Positions 7,854 to 15,970 of a stretch of DNA of 64,000 nt are shown here, one piece after another. The translations under genes were made by a program, and so were the position numbers. Below the pieces are notes generated by a model. That model was not told the DNA's origin. It saw nothing but the letters and a program-made list of their open reading frames with translations, and did not search any database. Position 1 is the first letter of the stretch, and the number at the start of each line of letters is the position of its first letter. This DNA comes from Falsiphaeobacter marinintestinus (lineage in GTDB: Bacteria; Pseudomonadota; Alphaproteobacteria; Rhodobacterales; Rhodobacteraceae), in NCBI RefSeq assembly GCF_007923355.1, contig NZ_VOGO01000008.1, positions 1 through 64,000 of the forward strand, given 5' to 3'.

Positions 7854-8573
7854 ATGCCCTTCGTATCAGATTTTGCCCCCCGCCAGTTTTCTGATCTGAT
7901 CTTGCCTGATCAGAGTATTGCCGCAAAGCTGCGCCAATACTCTACGCTCGGGTGCAATGATCATCTGCTATTGTTTGGTCCTGCTGGAACCGCAAAAACA
8001 ACTGTTGCTGAACTTCTGCAAGAATTGCGGGATCTTCATTCGAACGTTGTTCCGCAGAAGTTGGTTATTGAAGGCACGGATTGGGACGCAAGTTCCATCA
8101 ATGCCATCGACAACCTGTGGTCATTTCAACGAACCAATGGTGTGAAGGTTCCCACTTTTGTCATCAATGAAGTTGATGAATTGACGATGAGGCAGCAAAA
8201 TGAACTTCGAGCCTTTCTTAGTAAAAGGCTGGGCAAGCTTTGCGTGATGATGACGACAAATAACATCGGCAAACTACGCGAGCCACTCAAAGATCGATGT
8301 ACTCGAATTCACATGCCCAAGATCACGTTGCCGGATTGGTTACCAAGGGTTCAGCAGTATTTGACCCAGAACCAGCTGATTTTGCCTGATCCGGCGGTGT
8401 TAAAGGTCATCAAGACATCGAATGGTTCGGTCCGTGATTTGGGCCGCGCCGTTGATGACTTGATATTTGCGCAACGTTCCAAAGCGCCGAAGTCGGTGGT
8501 TCCTCGCGTAGCGAAGTCTACAATCAGCACAAAAGGTCGCGGCTTAAACACTATCGCTGGCAACAGTGTTTAG
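7854..8573 (+). CDS. Clamp-loader-like AAA+ ATPase
   Basis: 239 residues. Walker A GPAGTAKT (42-49), a Walker B-type segment TFVINEVDEL (101-110), sensor-1-like MMTTNN (132-137) and a clamp-loader-like DRC (147-149, R148 a possible arginine finger), then a helical lid. The N-terminal FAPRQFSDLILPDQ matches RFC/DnaX-type AAA+ loaders. N105 replaces the usual Walker B Asp while E106 remains, so turnover may be altered. GAGGTG precedes the ATG. Probably helps replication or maintenance of the element (inference). Confidence 0.82.
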   Translation: MPFVSDFAPRQFSDLILPDQSIAAKLRQYSTLGCNDHLLLFGPAGTAKTTVAELLQELRDLHSNVVPQKLVIEGTDWDASSINAIDNLWSFQRTNGVKVPTFVINEVDELTMRQQNELRAFLSKRLGKLCVMMTTNNIGKLREPLKDRCTRIHMPKITLPDWLPRVQQYLTQNQLILPDPAVLKVIKTSNGSVRDLGRAVDDLIFAQRSKAPKSVVPRVAKSTISTKGRGLNTIAGNSV

Positions 8574-8625
8574 TCCTGAATTCGCAATCCCAAATTGCAG
8601 CCTTGACCGGCCATAAGATTACAGG

Positions 8626-8643
8626 AGGCCGAATTCACGGCCT
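8626..8643. other. Short palindrome AGGCCG-AATTCA-CGGCCT
   Basis: A perfect 6 bp stem with a 6-base loop between the ATPase gene and the 8680-9210 gene. No T run, so it is a hairpin or binding site rather than a clear terminator. Confidence 0.35.
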
Positions 8644-8679
8644 TCCGCTTACCAAATTATTTGAAATGAGTACCACACT

Positions 8680-9210
8680 ATGCCCCTATTCCCTTATAAA
8701 CACCCCTTCATATTGATCTCTGCAAAAGTCAGCGACGACTTAGATCTCGCGGCGAACAAAATTCATGAAGAGTGCGTGTGTGGAGGTAATTCCTTCACGG
8801 TCCCCATATTTGGTGAAGTTGTCGCGTTCGAGATGCGTCTTGACTCCGTCAAATATCTTGAGTTCCGTGGCTGTACCTACAATATGTACTCCACCGTTAT
8901 CGCTTCCGTAGGAGTGTTTCACCCAACTCGAAAAGCGAACCCACTGTTTGAAAACGGTGCTGATTTATTGATCTGTCAAATCGCTCACTATTCTGATCCA
9001 GAAACAATAGAGACTGCCGTATTTTTGAACAGTGAGATGCCAAATACTTCTGGCATCAAAGAAATCCAGAACAGGCTTTTAGAGGAAAAACTTAAGAAAC
9101 CGAACGAAGAATATGGAAGGCATAGCGTAGACGGTTTTTGTGATGCCGACTTTCCCATACATGCTTCTCTTTATTTGCAGCGATTGTTAGCAATCAATCC
9201 CGCTAAGTGA
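8680..9210 (+). CDS. Hypothetical island protein
   Basis: 176 residues, soluble, alpha/beta, starting MPLFPYKHPFILISAKVSDD. A Cys-containing ECVCGGNSF near residues 30-38 does not complete a metal site. No family recognised. It lies about 106 bases after the AAA ATPase gene on the same strand and may share its transcript; a 12 bp inverted repeat follows the stop. Confidence 0.6.
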   Translation: MPLFPYKHPFILISAKVSDDLDLAANKIHEECVCGGNSFTVPIFGEVVAFEMRLDSVKYLEFRGCTYNMYSTVIASVGVFHPTRKANPLFENGADLLICQIAHYSDPETIETAVFLNSEMPNTSGIKEIQNRLLEEKLKKPNEEYGRHSVDGFCDADFPIHASLYLQRLLAINPAK

Positions 9211-9220
9211 TGATAGCCAA

Positions 9221-9260
9221 GCCGGAATGTAAGGAAATTCATATTACTTTACATTCCGGC
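9221..9260. repeat. 12 bp inverted repeat with 16-base spacer
   Basis: Perfect arms GCCGGAATGTAA (9221-9232) and TTACATTCCGGC (9249-9260). It may be a hairpin ending the 8680-9210 transcript, but the arm and spacer sizes also resemble a tyrosine recombinase core site, and such a recombinase follows at 9372. Confidence 0.5.
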
Positions 9261-9327
9261 CTAACCTGCTGATCTTGCAGGTTTCCAGAAAACGGTCGTT
9301 CTTCACACCAGATGACAACATAACAAA

Positions 9328-9349
9328 CGCAGTGGAAACACTGCGTTTT
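9328..9349 (+). terminator. Hairpin with T run upstream of recombinase
   Basis: CGCAGTG-GAAA-CACTGCG followed by TTTT. The stable GNRA-type loop and T run fit an intrinsic terminator. It is only about 20 bases before the recombinase start, so it may also attenuate that gene. Confidence 0.6.
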
Positions 9350-9371
9350 GTTGCATTTTGGAGGAAGATCG

Positions 9372-9941
9372 ATGAAGCAAGCCAAGGTACTGACGAAGGC
9401 AGAACTCAAGCGTGTGCTTGCACTGTGTGAGAGTGCCCAGAATGGCCACCGCAACAGGATCGCCATATTGCTATCACATCACGCGGGCCTGCGTGTAGGC
9501 GAGATTGCCACTTTGGTTTGGTCAGACATCTTGGATCGGGAAGAGCGGGTTAAAGCTGTGTTTTATCTAAAGGCCGAGAATACCAAGGCAGGTGAGGCTA
9601 GACAGGTGCATCTGAACCAAACCCTACAAAAGCAGTTAAAGGGCTTCTATCATACGCTCAATCGTTTTCACCGCGTATCTGATCCTGTTGTTCAATCCCA
9701 AAAGGGTGGTCCATTCCCCGCGAACAGTTTGTGCCAACTTTTCAGGCGCATCTACGCTGCTGCTGGCATTGACGATGCGACGTCACATAGTGGTCGCCGT
9801 TGGTTTATAACACAGCTTGCACATTCAGGTGTGTCGCCCAAGGTTATCATGGAACTCGCGGGGCATAAGCAACTGACAACCACCCAACGGTACATTCAGG
9901 TCGATGATCGAATGAAACAGCAGGCGGTAGAATTGTTGTGA
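9372..9941 (+). CDS. Compact tyrosine recombinase
   Basis: 189 residues, catalytic domain only, with no N-terminal arm/core-binding domain. The full active site is present: R41 (GLRVGE), K72, H139-x-x-R142 (HSGR), H165 (GHKQ) and Y174 (TQRYIQV). The ATG at 9372 follows GGAGGAAG. It resembles XerC/FimB-type small recombinases of mobile elements. It may invert or resolve DNA at the nearby inverted repeats, or be a leftover of a nested element. It is unrelated in size and position to the attachment-site integrase. Confidence 0.87.
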   Translation: MKQAKVLTKAELKRVLALCESAQNGHRNRIAILLSHHAGLRVGEIATLVWSDILDREERVKAVFYLKAENTKAGEARQVHLNQTLQKQLKGFYHTLNRFHRVSDPVVQSQKGGPFPANSLCQLFRRIYAAAGIDDATSHSGRRWFITQLAHSGVSPKVIMELAGHKQLTTTQRYIQVDDRMKQQAVELL

Positions 9942-9970
9942 ACGGCCCATAGTCACCATTCTCTGGCTGT

Positions 9971-9995
9971 CCCTTTGCTGCGCGGCAGCAGAGGG
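9971..9995. other. Hairpin after the recombinase gene
   Basis: Arms CCCTTTGCTGC and GCAGCAGAGGG (one G-U) with a 3-base loop, about 30 bases past the stop. There is no T run. Confidence 0.4.
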
Positions 9996-10127
9996 AGGAT
10001 GCGCTGGAAGGTATCTCACCTCCTTGTAATACCCACATGAATTCCGCCGCTATTAGTTTTCTGGAACTGTTCTATTCCAGAAGAGGAGGCTAAGGTAACT
10101 TGCGGAGAACCTCAGTGGAATCGATCT

Positions 10128-13100
10128 TTGAACATCAAGACATCTCAAGTCGCGTTAGATCGTAGAGTAAGCATCGTTGAGGGTCTGGACAAAGGCGATC
10201 ATCAAATTCGTACTGTTAGTGACCTTCGACGCTTCAGACGGGTCGTATTGATCGGCGAACCTGGGATGGGAAAATCTGCTGTTTTGAGACAAGAAGCTCA
10301 GGATAGCCATACCAAAAAGATCAACGTCAGATCTCTGGTAAATCTACCGCCAGAGACCAAGATCCCCGAAAGAGCTTACCTTGATGCGCTGGATGAATAT
10401 CGATCTGATGGGTCTGCCGCTGATAAAGCCAATTTCCTCGCGTTATCGCTGCACACGAAATGCCCCAACGGGTGGATGCTATCCTGCCGATCTCAGGACT
10501 GGCGCAAGGATGCAGATCTGAACGCGATCAATGAACAGTACGAACAAGCTGACACCGTCGTCGTTGCAAGGTTGCTACCCCTTGAAAAAGAAGAGGCGGT
10601 TTCACTTCTCGAAGCTACTGGAATGGCAAATCCTGACCAATTCTATGACATAGGTTTGAAGAAGGGAGCCCGAGCATTCCTTGAAAACCCTCTCAGCCTC
10701 TCACTGCTGCAAAATGTAGTTTCAGCGAAAGGTGATTGGCCTGAATCGAGATTTGAAGTATTCGAAGCCGCCACCAGTCAGTTGTGCCACGAAAATAATG
10801 AAGAGCGTCGGTTTCAGCATACAAAATCTGCCTCTGAAATCCTGAGCGTCGCAGAAGAGCTATGTGCGCTGCTAATTGTTGCCGGTTCCCGCGCATTTTG
10901 GTCATCAAATGCAGTTCCCACTGGAGCCAATGATGCAACAGAATTTCTAAAGACCAACGATACTGGTATCGAGCGATCTCTCATTGCCCAAACCCTCGAC
11001 ACGCCACTGTTTTCCGGAGAGGGAGAAGAGTTCGAGCCTATACACCGGAGTGTTGCAGAGTTTCTTGCCGCTCGTTTCTTGGCAAAGAAGGCCGCAGGAA
11101 CTCCGAACACTCCGCGCGTTCCTCTATCTCGCCTATTGGCTCTTATCTGTGCCACAGATCAAAAATCTCCGACGGAACTGCGGGGCGTATACGCGTGGCT
11201 CGCTGCGCATTTAGAAAGACTGGGAAAGCAGGACCTCGCAGAAATTCTTTGTGTTAACGACCCTTTGACAGTCGTGGCTTATGGGGACGCTGGTGCCTTT
11301 TCTGCCAAAACCCGTGAACAGTTGCTCCTCTCGCTTGATAGGGATGATCCGTTTTTTCGTTCGCATAGTGAAGGCGATACCGCGCTAAATACCTTGGCAG
11401 GCGAGGACTTGGCACCCAACCTGACTGCTATTTTGAATGGCAATGCCGGACCAGGCCATTCACTTGTTACTGTTTACGATATCCTCACAACAGGTAAACC
11501 CGTGGTAAGCTTGCGCCCGCTATTGCGGCGCATTGCATTGGATCCCAAGCGCTCCGAATGGGAGCGCTGGAGAGCTTTTGACGCTTGGATGAATGGAGAA
11601 GCGCATCCTCAGACAGCAATGCGATCCCTATTTGACGATTTGGCCACTGAGAGCCCTTCAAACGGGCGAGAAAACCTGCGCGCCTACATTGCAGCAGGTT
11701 TTGACGAGAACCATCTAACTTTGTCCGACGTATTTTCGATATTCAGTGACTACGAAATCTCAGAAGAAGACAACACAATTGGCCGGCTCTCCCGGTTGGT
11801 ACGTCGCTTGGAGGCTAAGCCAATTTTGGAATTCTTTGATGTGCCGTCGGGCGAGTGGAGGCCCAAAACAGACCAGCGCAGAAAAAGCTATGGGATCTCT
11901 CACGATCTGGATCGGATACTATCGGCAGCGATCCGATCTCAAGAAGCGCTGAACGCAAAGACCCTTTGGCGTTGGTTGCAAAATGCCGGTCATGACCGTT
12001 GGAGTAGCAGTCCAAGGGAGACACGAAAAGCGGTCGCCAAGTGGCTGGAAGAGGCCCTTGAAAATGAAACTATGCTATTCAAGGAAGCTCTAAAGTCGGT
12101 AGCTCCCGACGACGGACCATGGATGCCATATTTCAACTTCGTCGAAGCGACGGGTCGAGTTCCGTCTGAAATGTGCGTTGAAGGGCTAATTTCTCCCTGG
12201 ATCAAACCGAAAGGGAAACAACACTTTCTGCCCAGTCTTCGGGCGACTGTTCGAGATTTCTGCTTGAAACTATCCGGTCGCAAATCCCATGCTCCAGAAG
12301 CCGGGAAACCAATCGGAGATGCTGATAAACGATTGCTCGCCACCGTTGCAGATGTGTGCAAGAGATTGAATGATCCAGCACCCGTCTTTTGGCGCGCATA
12401 TGACGTAATCCAAGAAACTCTTGGCGAGGGAGAAATTCTCTCGAGCTTGGTAACCTGCGAAATACCAGAATACATGGGCAGGCAGGCGGCAAACAAAGTT
12501 GAACGAGAGCTGGAAGCCGAGAGTGACCGAACCAAAAGAATCGAGGGCTGGAAGAACGGTCATTCACTCCTGAGGTCCGGAGCAGGCAACCTTGACCATG
12601 CAGCGATGGTCTATTTTGGCTTTGTTGATGACTTAGAGCGAAAGTGGTCCAAAGAAAACCTTCAGAACCATTTCAATGCTGAAATTTCCGCCTCAATCAT
12701 AGCCGGTTTCAAGCGTCGTGCTGAAATTGGATTAAGTGTCCCGATGTCAGAACTTGGACGTTTGCGGGCCAAACAGGCCCGCAACTGCATGGAAACCGCC
12801 ATCGTAGCAGCGGTAAGTATCTATTTGAAGGAAAGAGACTTTGAAGCACTGGACAAATTACCACTTGAGGCTGCGTTTTCAGTCCTCCTGAATTGGGGCT
12901 TCTGTGACGACGAAGAGCACTGCAGCCAGTTGAAAGGCTGGGCACATAGCAAGCTTGATGGTGATAGCAAGCGCGCAAGCGACTTGTTGGTCAGTTTTTG
13001 GTTGGACGAGTTGGACGCCCGTGTCGCTCTAAAACAAGGCGACGATACATTAGACATCGGTTTGGTCCATGATTTTTCCGATGGCGAAACAAAATCAGAG

Positions 13101-14270
13101 ACTGCGTCCTTGGCGTTGTCCAAGTTGTTTGACAAACGCTACGATTTTCCGCCCAAAGTTCTTCGATCATTAGTTCGTACAACTGTCCATCAGTGGCCTG
13201 CTGATGAGATTCTGAAAATCTGCAAATCAGTAATCTCGGATAAAGCCGTCTCGAAAGAGAATAGACAGGTTTGGATGGTGGTTGCGTTTGCAATCGCCCC
13301 TCATGGGTTGAGCAAACAATTACAGAGCTTGTTCGCAAAAGACAGGAAAGCCCTGGCTGAACTTTCTGATGTGAATGAAACCGTCACCAAGTCATTTCCA
13401 CTCGCTGGGACACATGACAAACTCGCCTATCACGTTGCCGAGGTTGAAATTCTTGGGCCAGAGTTCCCACCTACTGGCGACATGTTCGGTCCCAGAGACA
13501 CCGTGCAACACTCAATTAACAGTCTGGCCGAAATCCTTGATCAAGAAGCAAATAAAGCGCTCATTCGGTTGTGCAATTTGCCGCTACTTAAAGATTGGGA
13601 AAGTAACCTACGCCACGCAATTTCAACCAACTTGAAAATGATCAGGGATGACACTTTCAATCATCCAACAATGAAGCAGCTCCAAGAGACATTGGCCGGA
13701 GGGCCCCCAATCAATGCAGCAGATCTTCGCGCCGTGATGGTTGAGGTCCTAAGGGGTTATCAGGAAGAGGTTGTTCGAGGAGATCTTCCGGCTTGGAATG
13801 GATATTGGAACACTGACCAATATGGGAAGGCAGTAGACCCAAAGATCGAAAACGTCTGCAGAGATCATGTCTTGACCATCATTCGGCCAAAATTAGAAAG
13901 GTTTGCGATAGATTTAGCGTTGTCAGAAGCGCAACGTGCTGGTGGGCGAAGGGCAGATATTCTCCTTGCAACGGGGGCCGGAAGAAACCTACCCATAGAA
14001 GCGAAGCGCCATTACAACACGGAATTATGGACCGCTGTTTCAGACCAACTTCAAGATTATGCCGACGACCCACTCGCGGATGGCTTCGGAATCTATCTGG
14101 TTTTCTGGTTTGGACTGAAAGCTGGAGCTCTGCCAAAAGCACCAGCAGGAATCACGAAACCTACCAGCGCAATTGATTTGGAGCGATCCTTAACGGAGAT
14201 AATGTCGCAGGAACAGCAAGAGCGATTTGACATCGTCGTTCTCGACGTCGAACCTCCCCAAAAGCCTTAG
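10128..14270 (+). CDS. NACHT/STAND-like NTPase with C-terminal PD-(D/E)XK nuclease, candidate antiphage protein
   Basis: 1380 residues. The NTPase module is almost at the N-terminus: Walker A GEPGMGKS (43-50), Walker B YLDALDE (84-90), sensor-like SCRSQDW with R121, ENPLSLSLL (186-194, the STAND proline motif) and IHRSVAEFLAARFLA near 306-320, typical of NACHT proteins. A long helical repeat-like middle follows. The C-terminus carries D1277, E1291-x-K1293 (PIEAK) and QLQDY (1307-1311), which is the PD-(D/E)XK set with QxxxY. The likely role is phage sensing and DNA cleavage (inference). The start is weak: TTG at 10128, no ATG nearby. Confidence 0.8.
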   Translation: MNIKTSQVALDRRVSIVEGLDKGDHQIRTVSDLRRFRRVVLIGEPGMGKSAVLRQEAQDSHTKKINVRSLVNLPPETKIPERAYLDALDEYRSDGSAADKANFLALSLHTKCPNGWMLSCRSQDWRKDADLNAINEQYEQADTVVVARLLPLEKEEAVSLLEATGMANPDQFYDIGLKKGARAFLENPLSLSLLQNVVSAKGDWPESRFEVFEAATSQLCHENNEERRFQHTKSASEILSVAEELCALLIVAGSRAFWSSNAVPTGANDATEFLKTNDTGIERSLIAQTLDTPLFSGEGEEFEPIHRSVAEFLAARFLAKKAAGTPNTPRVPLSRLLALICATDQKSPTELRGVYAWLAAHLERLGKQDLAEILCVNDPLTVVAYGDAGAFSAKTREQLLLSLDRDDPFFRSHSEGDTALNTLAGEDLAPNLTAILNGNAGPGHSLVTVYDILTTGKPVVSLRPLLRRIALDPKRSEWERWRAFDAWMNGEAHPQTAMRSLFDDLATESPSNGRENLRAYIAAGFDENHLTLSDVFSIFSDYEISEEDNTIGRLSRLVRRLEAKPILEFFDVPSGEWRPKTDQRRKSYGISHDLDRILSAAIRSQEALNAKTLWRWLQNAGHDRWSSSPRETRKAVAKWLEEALENETMLFKEALKSVAPDDGPWMPYFNFVEATGRVPSEMCVEGLISPWIKPKGKQHFLPSLRATVRDFCLKLSGRKSHAPEAGKPIGDADKRLLATVADVCKRLNDPAPVFWRAYDVIQETLGEGEILSSLVTCEIPEYMGRQAANKVERELEAESDRTKRIEGWKNGHSLLRSGAGNLDHAAMVYFGFVDDLERKWSKENLQNHFNAEISASIIAGFKRRAEIGLSVPMSELGRLRAKQARNCMETAIVAAVSIYLKERDFEALDKLPLEAAFSVLLNWGFCDDEEHCSQLKGWAHSKLDGDSKRASDLLVSFWLDELDARVALKQGDDTLDIGLVHDFSDGETKSETASLALSKLFDKRYDFPPKVLRSLVRTTVHQWPADEILKICKSVISDKAVSKENRQVWMVVAFAIAPHGLSKQLQSLFAKDRKALAELSDVNETVTKSFPLAGTHDKLAYHVAEVEILGPEFPPTGDMFGPRDTVQHSINSLAEILDQEANKALIRLCNLPLLKDWESNLRHAISTNLKMIRDDTFNHPTMKQLQETLAGGPPINAADLRAVMVEVLRGYQEEVVRGDLPAWNGYWNTDQYGKAVDPKIENVCRDHVLTIIRPKLERFAIDLALSEAQRAGGRRADILLATGAGRNLPIEAKRHYNTELWTAVSDQLQDYADDPLADGFGIYLVFWFGLKAGALPKAPAGITKPTSAIDLERSLTEIMSQEQQERFDIVVLDVEPPQKP

Positions 14271-14296
14271 CTGCCATGCAAATTTGCGCATGCAGC
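14270..14296. terminator. Imperfect palindrome between convergent genes
   Basis: GCTGC-ATGC-AAATTTGC arms around an AT centre, between the STAND gene stop and the convergent integrase stop. A two-way terminator is likely from its position. Confidence 0.45.
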
Positions 14297-14315
14297 GAAC
14301 TCCCGTATTCCGCCC

Positions 14316-15611
14316 TCACCACTCATCATCACCACGCAAAATCCTAGCCTGATCCGCTGGAATAACATCAGAATACCAACGCTCGATCATCTCAACCGAG
14401 GTCCGCATGTTGGTTGCCAGCGTGTAAATATCAACAGGTGGATCACGTTGTAGTGCCCACGTGGCATAGGAATGACGGAAGCAATAGGCTGTGAAATTGT
14501 TGCCAAAGGCATCTTCCGTCAGGTCCGCAGCTTTCAGAAGTGCCTTCAAACTGTTGTTGAACGTGGTCATCCGATCCCCTTTGTAGTTGCAGAATACCGG
14601 ATCATACTTTGTTGGTTTGCGTCCAAACTGGCGTTGGAACGCGCGGTAAACACCTTCAAAACCACTGATTGCACTACGACGCGGGATGAACCTCTGTGGT
14701 AATCGTCCTTTGCCATGCGCGTAAACGGTGATCTCCTGCTCCGCCATGGGCTTTTTGATAGCTTCCTCAAAGCCTTCAACATGGCTCCAGTTGAGATTGA
14801 ACATCTCCATTGTTCGCATCCCTGTTTCCGCAGCAATGACGATGAAATTGTGCAGCATGTATCGTTCAAACAAAAACTTGGGCCGATCGGCAACTTCCAA
14901 GATCCGTTGCTGGCTCACCTCTAGCAGGTGATTGTACTGCTCTTTGGTAAACGCTGGTCGTTTCTTGTTCAGAACCTTACCCGCTTCGATCTTAGGTATT
15001 TCTGCGGCTCTCAAAAAACCCCTATGAACGCCCTTCTTGAACACTCCGCGCACAATGGATGTTTCACGCCTTAAGGTGCTTGCAGTGGCTTCTGTGTTCG
15101 GCGCTTTGCGCCTTAGGTTTTTGTGGCCCCGCTCAAATCTCAACCACTCCAAGTTTTTTCCTTGGCCCTCGGTCCAGTAAACACGACGCCAGTCCACATA
15201 TTCAACCAAGTCCTTATACCTGATTGAGGTGATGTTTCGGCGGCCAAAATACGGGATTAGATATCGCTCAACCACACCTTTGGCATACCGATACCCTTTG
15301 AGCTTACTTGGCTCTTTTACGGCATCTTTTTCCAGATCATCCAAGTATTCCTGTGCTAACTTGTCAAAACTGGCGACACCCAACAGCAAACCTTCTTTTG
15401 CACGGATTTCTGCTTCCATGTATTTGCGTTCAGCTAGGTCATAAGCTTTGGAACGATCACGTGTTCCCAAACCAATTCGGATTTGCTTGTGGCCCTTCAA
15501 CGTGAACCGCATTGCATACATGCCATTATCGTAGCGTTTGAAGACCCTGTATGGGAGTTCCGTTTCTTCGAATTCCATAGTCAATCCATCGTGCCGTTTT
15601 GTGAAGCACAT
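14316..15611 (-). CDS. Tyrosine-type integrase of the island
   Basis: 431 residues from the ATG at 15611, which has AGGG upstream; in-frame ATGs at 15653 and 15578 are alternatives. An N-terminal basic arm (PYRVFKRYDNGMYAMRF) and a SAM-like core-binding domain precede the catalytic domain: R266 (ETGMRTMEMF), K301 (HGKGRL), R379-H380 (YCFRHSYAT) and Y413 (RWYS). It lies next to the intact tRNA and reads away from it, so it is the enzyme that inserted the island at the tRNA 3' end. Repeats overlapping its promoter suggest self-regulation. Confidence 0.9.
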   Translation of the reverse strand: MCFTKRHDGLTMEFEETELPYRVFKRYDNGMYAMRFTLKGHKQIRIGLGTRDRSKAYDLAERKYMEAEIRAKEGLLLGVASFDKLAQEYLDDLEKDAVKEPSKLKGYRYAKGVVERYLIPYFGRRNITSIRYKDLVEYVDWRRVYWTEGQGKNLEWLRFERGHKNLRRKAPNTEATASTLRRETSIVRGVFKKGVHRGFLRAAEIPKIEAGKVLNKKRPAFTKEQYNHLLEVSQQRILEVADRPKFLFERYMLHNFIVIAAETGMRTMEMFNLNWSHVEGFEEAIKKPMAEQEITVYAHGKGRLPQRFIPRRSAISGFEGVYRAFQRQFGRKPTKYDPVFCNYKGDRMTTFNNSLKALLKAADLTEDAFGNNFTAYCFRHSYATWALQRDPPVDIYTLATNMRTSVEMIERWYSDVIPADQARILRGDDEW

Positions 15612-15616
15612 GAAAC

Positions 15617-15707
15617 CCTGTGCTAAATCCGTGCTAAGCACAGGAATCGGCATCGGCTAAACTATTGATATTATTGACGCCGAAATGCCTGTGCTAATGC
15701 CGTGCTA
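15617..15707 (+). repeat. Paired GTGCTA repeats, possible integrase arm sites (right)
   Basis: Two 20 bp copies (15617-15636 and 15688-15707) match at 18 of 20 positions. Each holds two GTGCTA units 11 bp apart, and the copies are 71 bp apart. They lie between the integrase start and the tRNA attachment core, as arm-type sites and integrase operators do. Confidence 0.55.
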
Positions 15708-15781
15708 GCTTATTGGGATCATTTCGATAACGCAAGAAATGCGAAAAAGATGGAAATAAACCAGCGTTTTCAACAAATTAA

Positions 15782-15827
15782 TTGGCGACCCCGGCAGGAT
15801 TCGAACCTGCAACCTGCCCCTTAGGAG
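15782..15827. repeat. Right attachment site inside tRNA-Arg
   Basis: 46 bp identical to 851-896. It covers the CCA end, acceptor 3' strand, T arm, variable region and part of the anticodon loop of the tRNA. Confidence 0.92.
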
Positions 15828-15859
15828 GGGGCTGCTCTATCCAGTTGAGCCACGGGGCC
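15783..15859 (-). tRNA. tRNA-Arg (anticodon CCT)
   Basis: 77 bases including an encoded CCA. Acceptor GGCCCCG pairs with CGGGGTC; the anticodon loop is CTCCTAA on a GCCCC/GGGGC stem; the T arm GCAGG-TTCGAAT-CCTGC is complete. It reads AGG codons. The gene is intact because the island re-supplied its 3' end. Confidence 0.95.
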
Positions 15860-15970
15860 GCGCGAGGTCTGTTTAACCAAGCCGAAGGTGGATGTCATGA
15901 GCTTTACGCGAGGTTGAACTGAATTGATCGTTTGCGGTAACGTTGTGGCAAATCATAACCCGAGGTTCCC

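Larger units (their letters stand above)
851..15827. mobile_element. Integrative genomic island at tRNA-Arg(CCT)
   Basis: The island is bounded by a 46 bp perfect direct repeat (851-896 and 15782-15827) that equals the tRNA 3' half from the anticodon loop to the CCA. A tyrosine integrase sits about 130 bp inside the right copy. The content is visibly more AT-rich than the flanks, mostly hypothetical, and unlike the housekeeping genes on either side. No conjugation, plasmid partition or virion genes are seen, so it resembles a small non-conjugative island carrying cargo genes. Confidence 0.9.
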
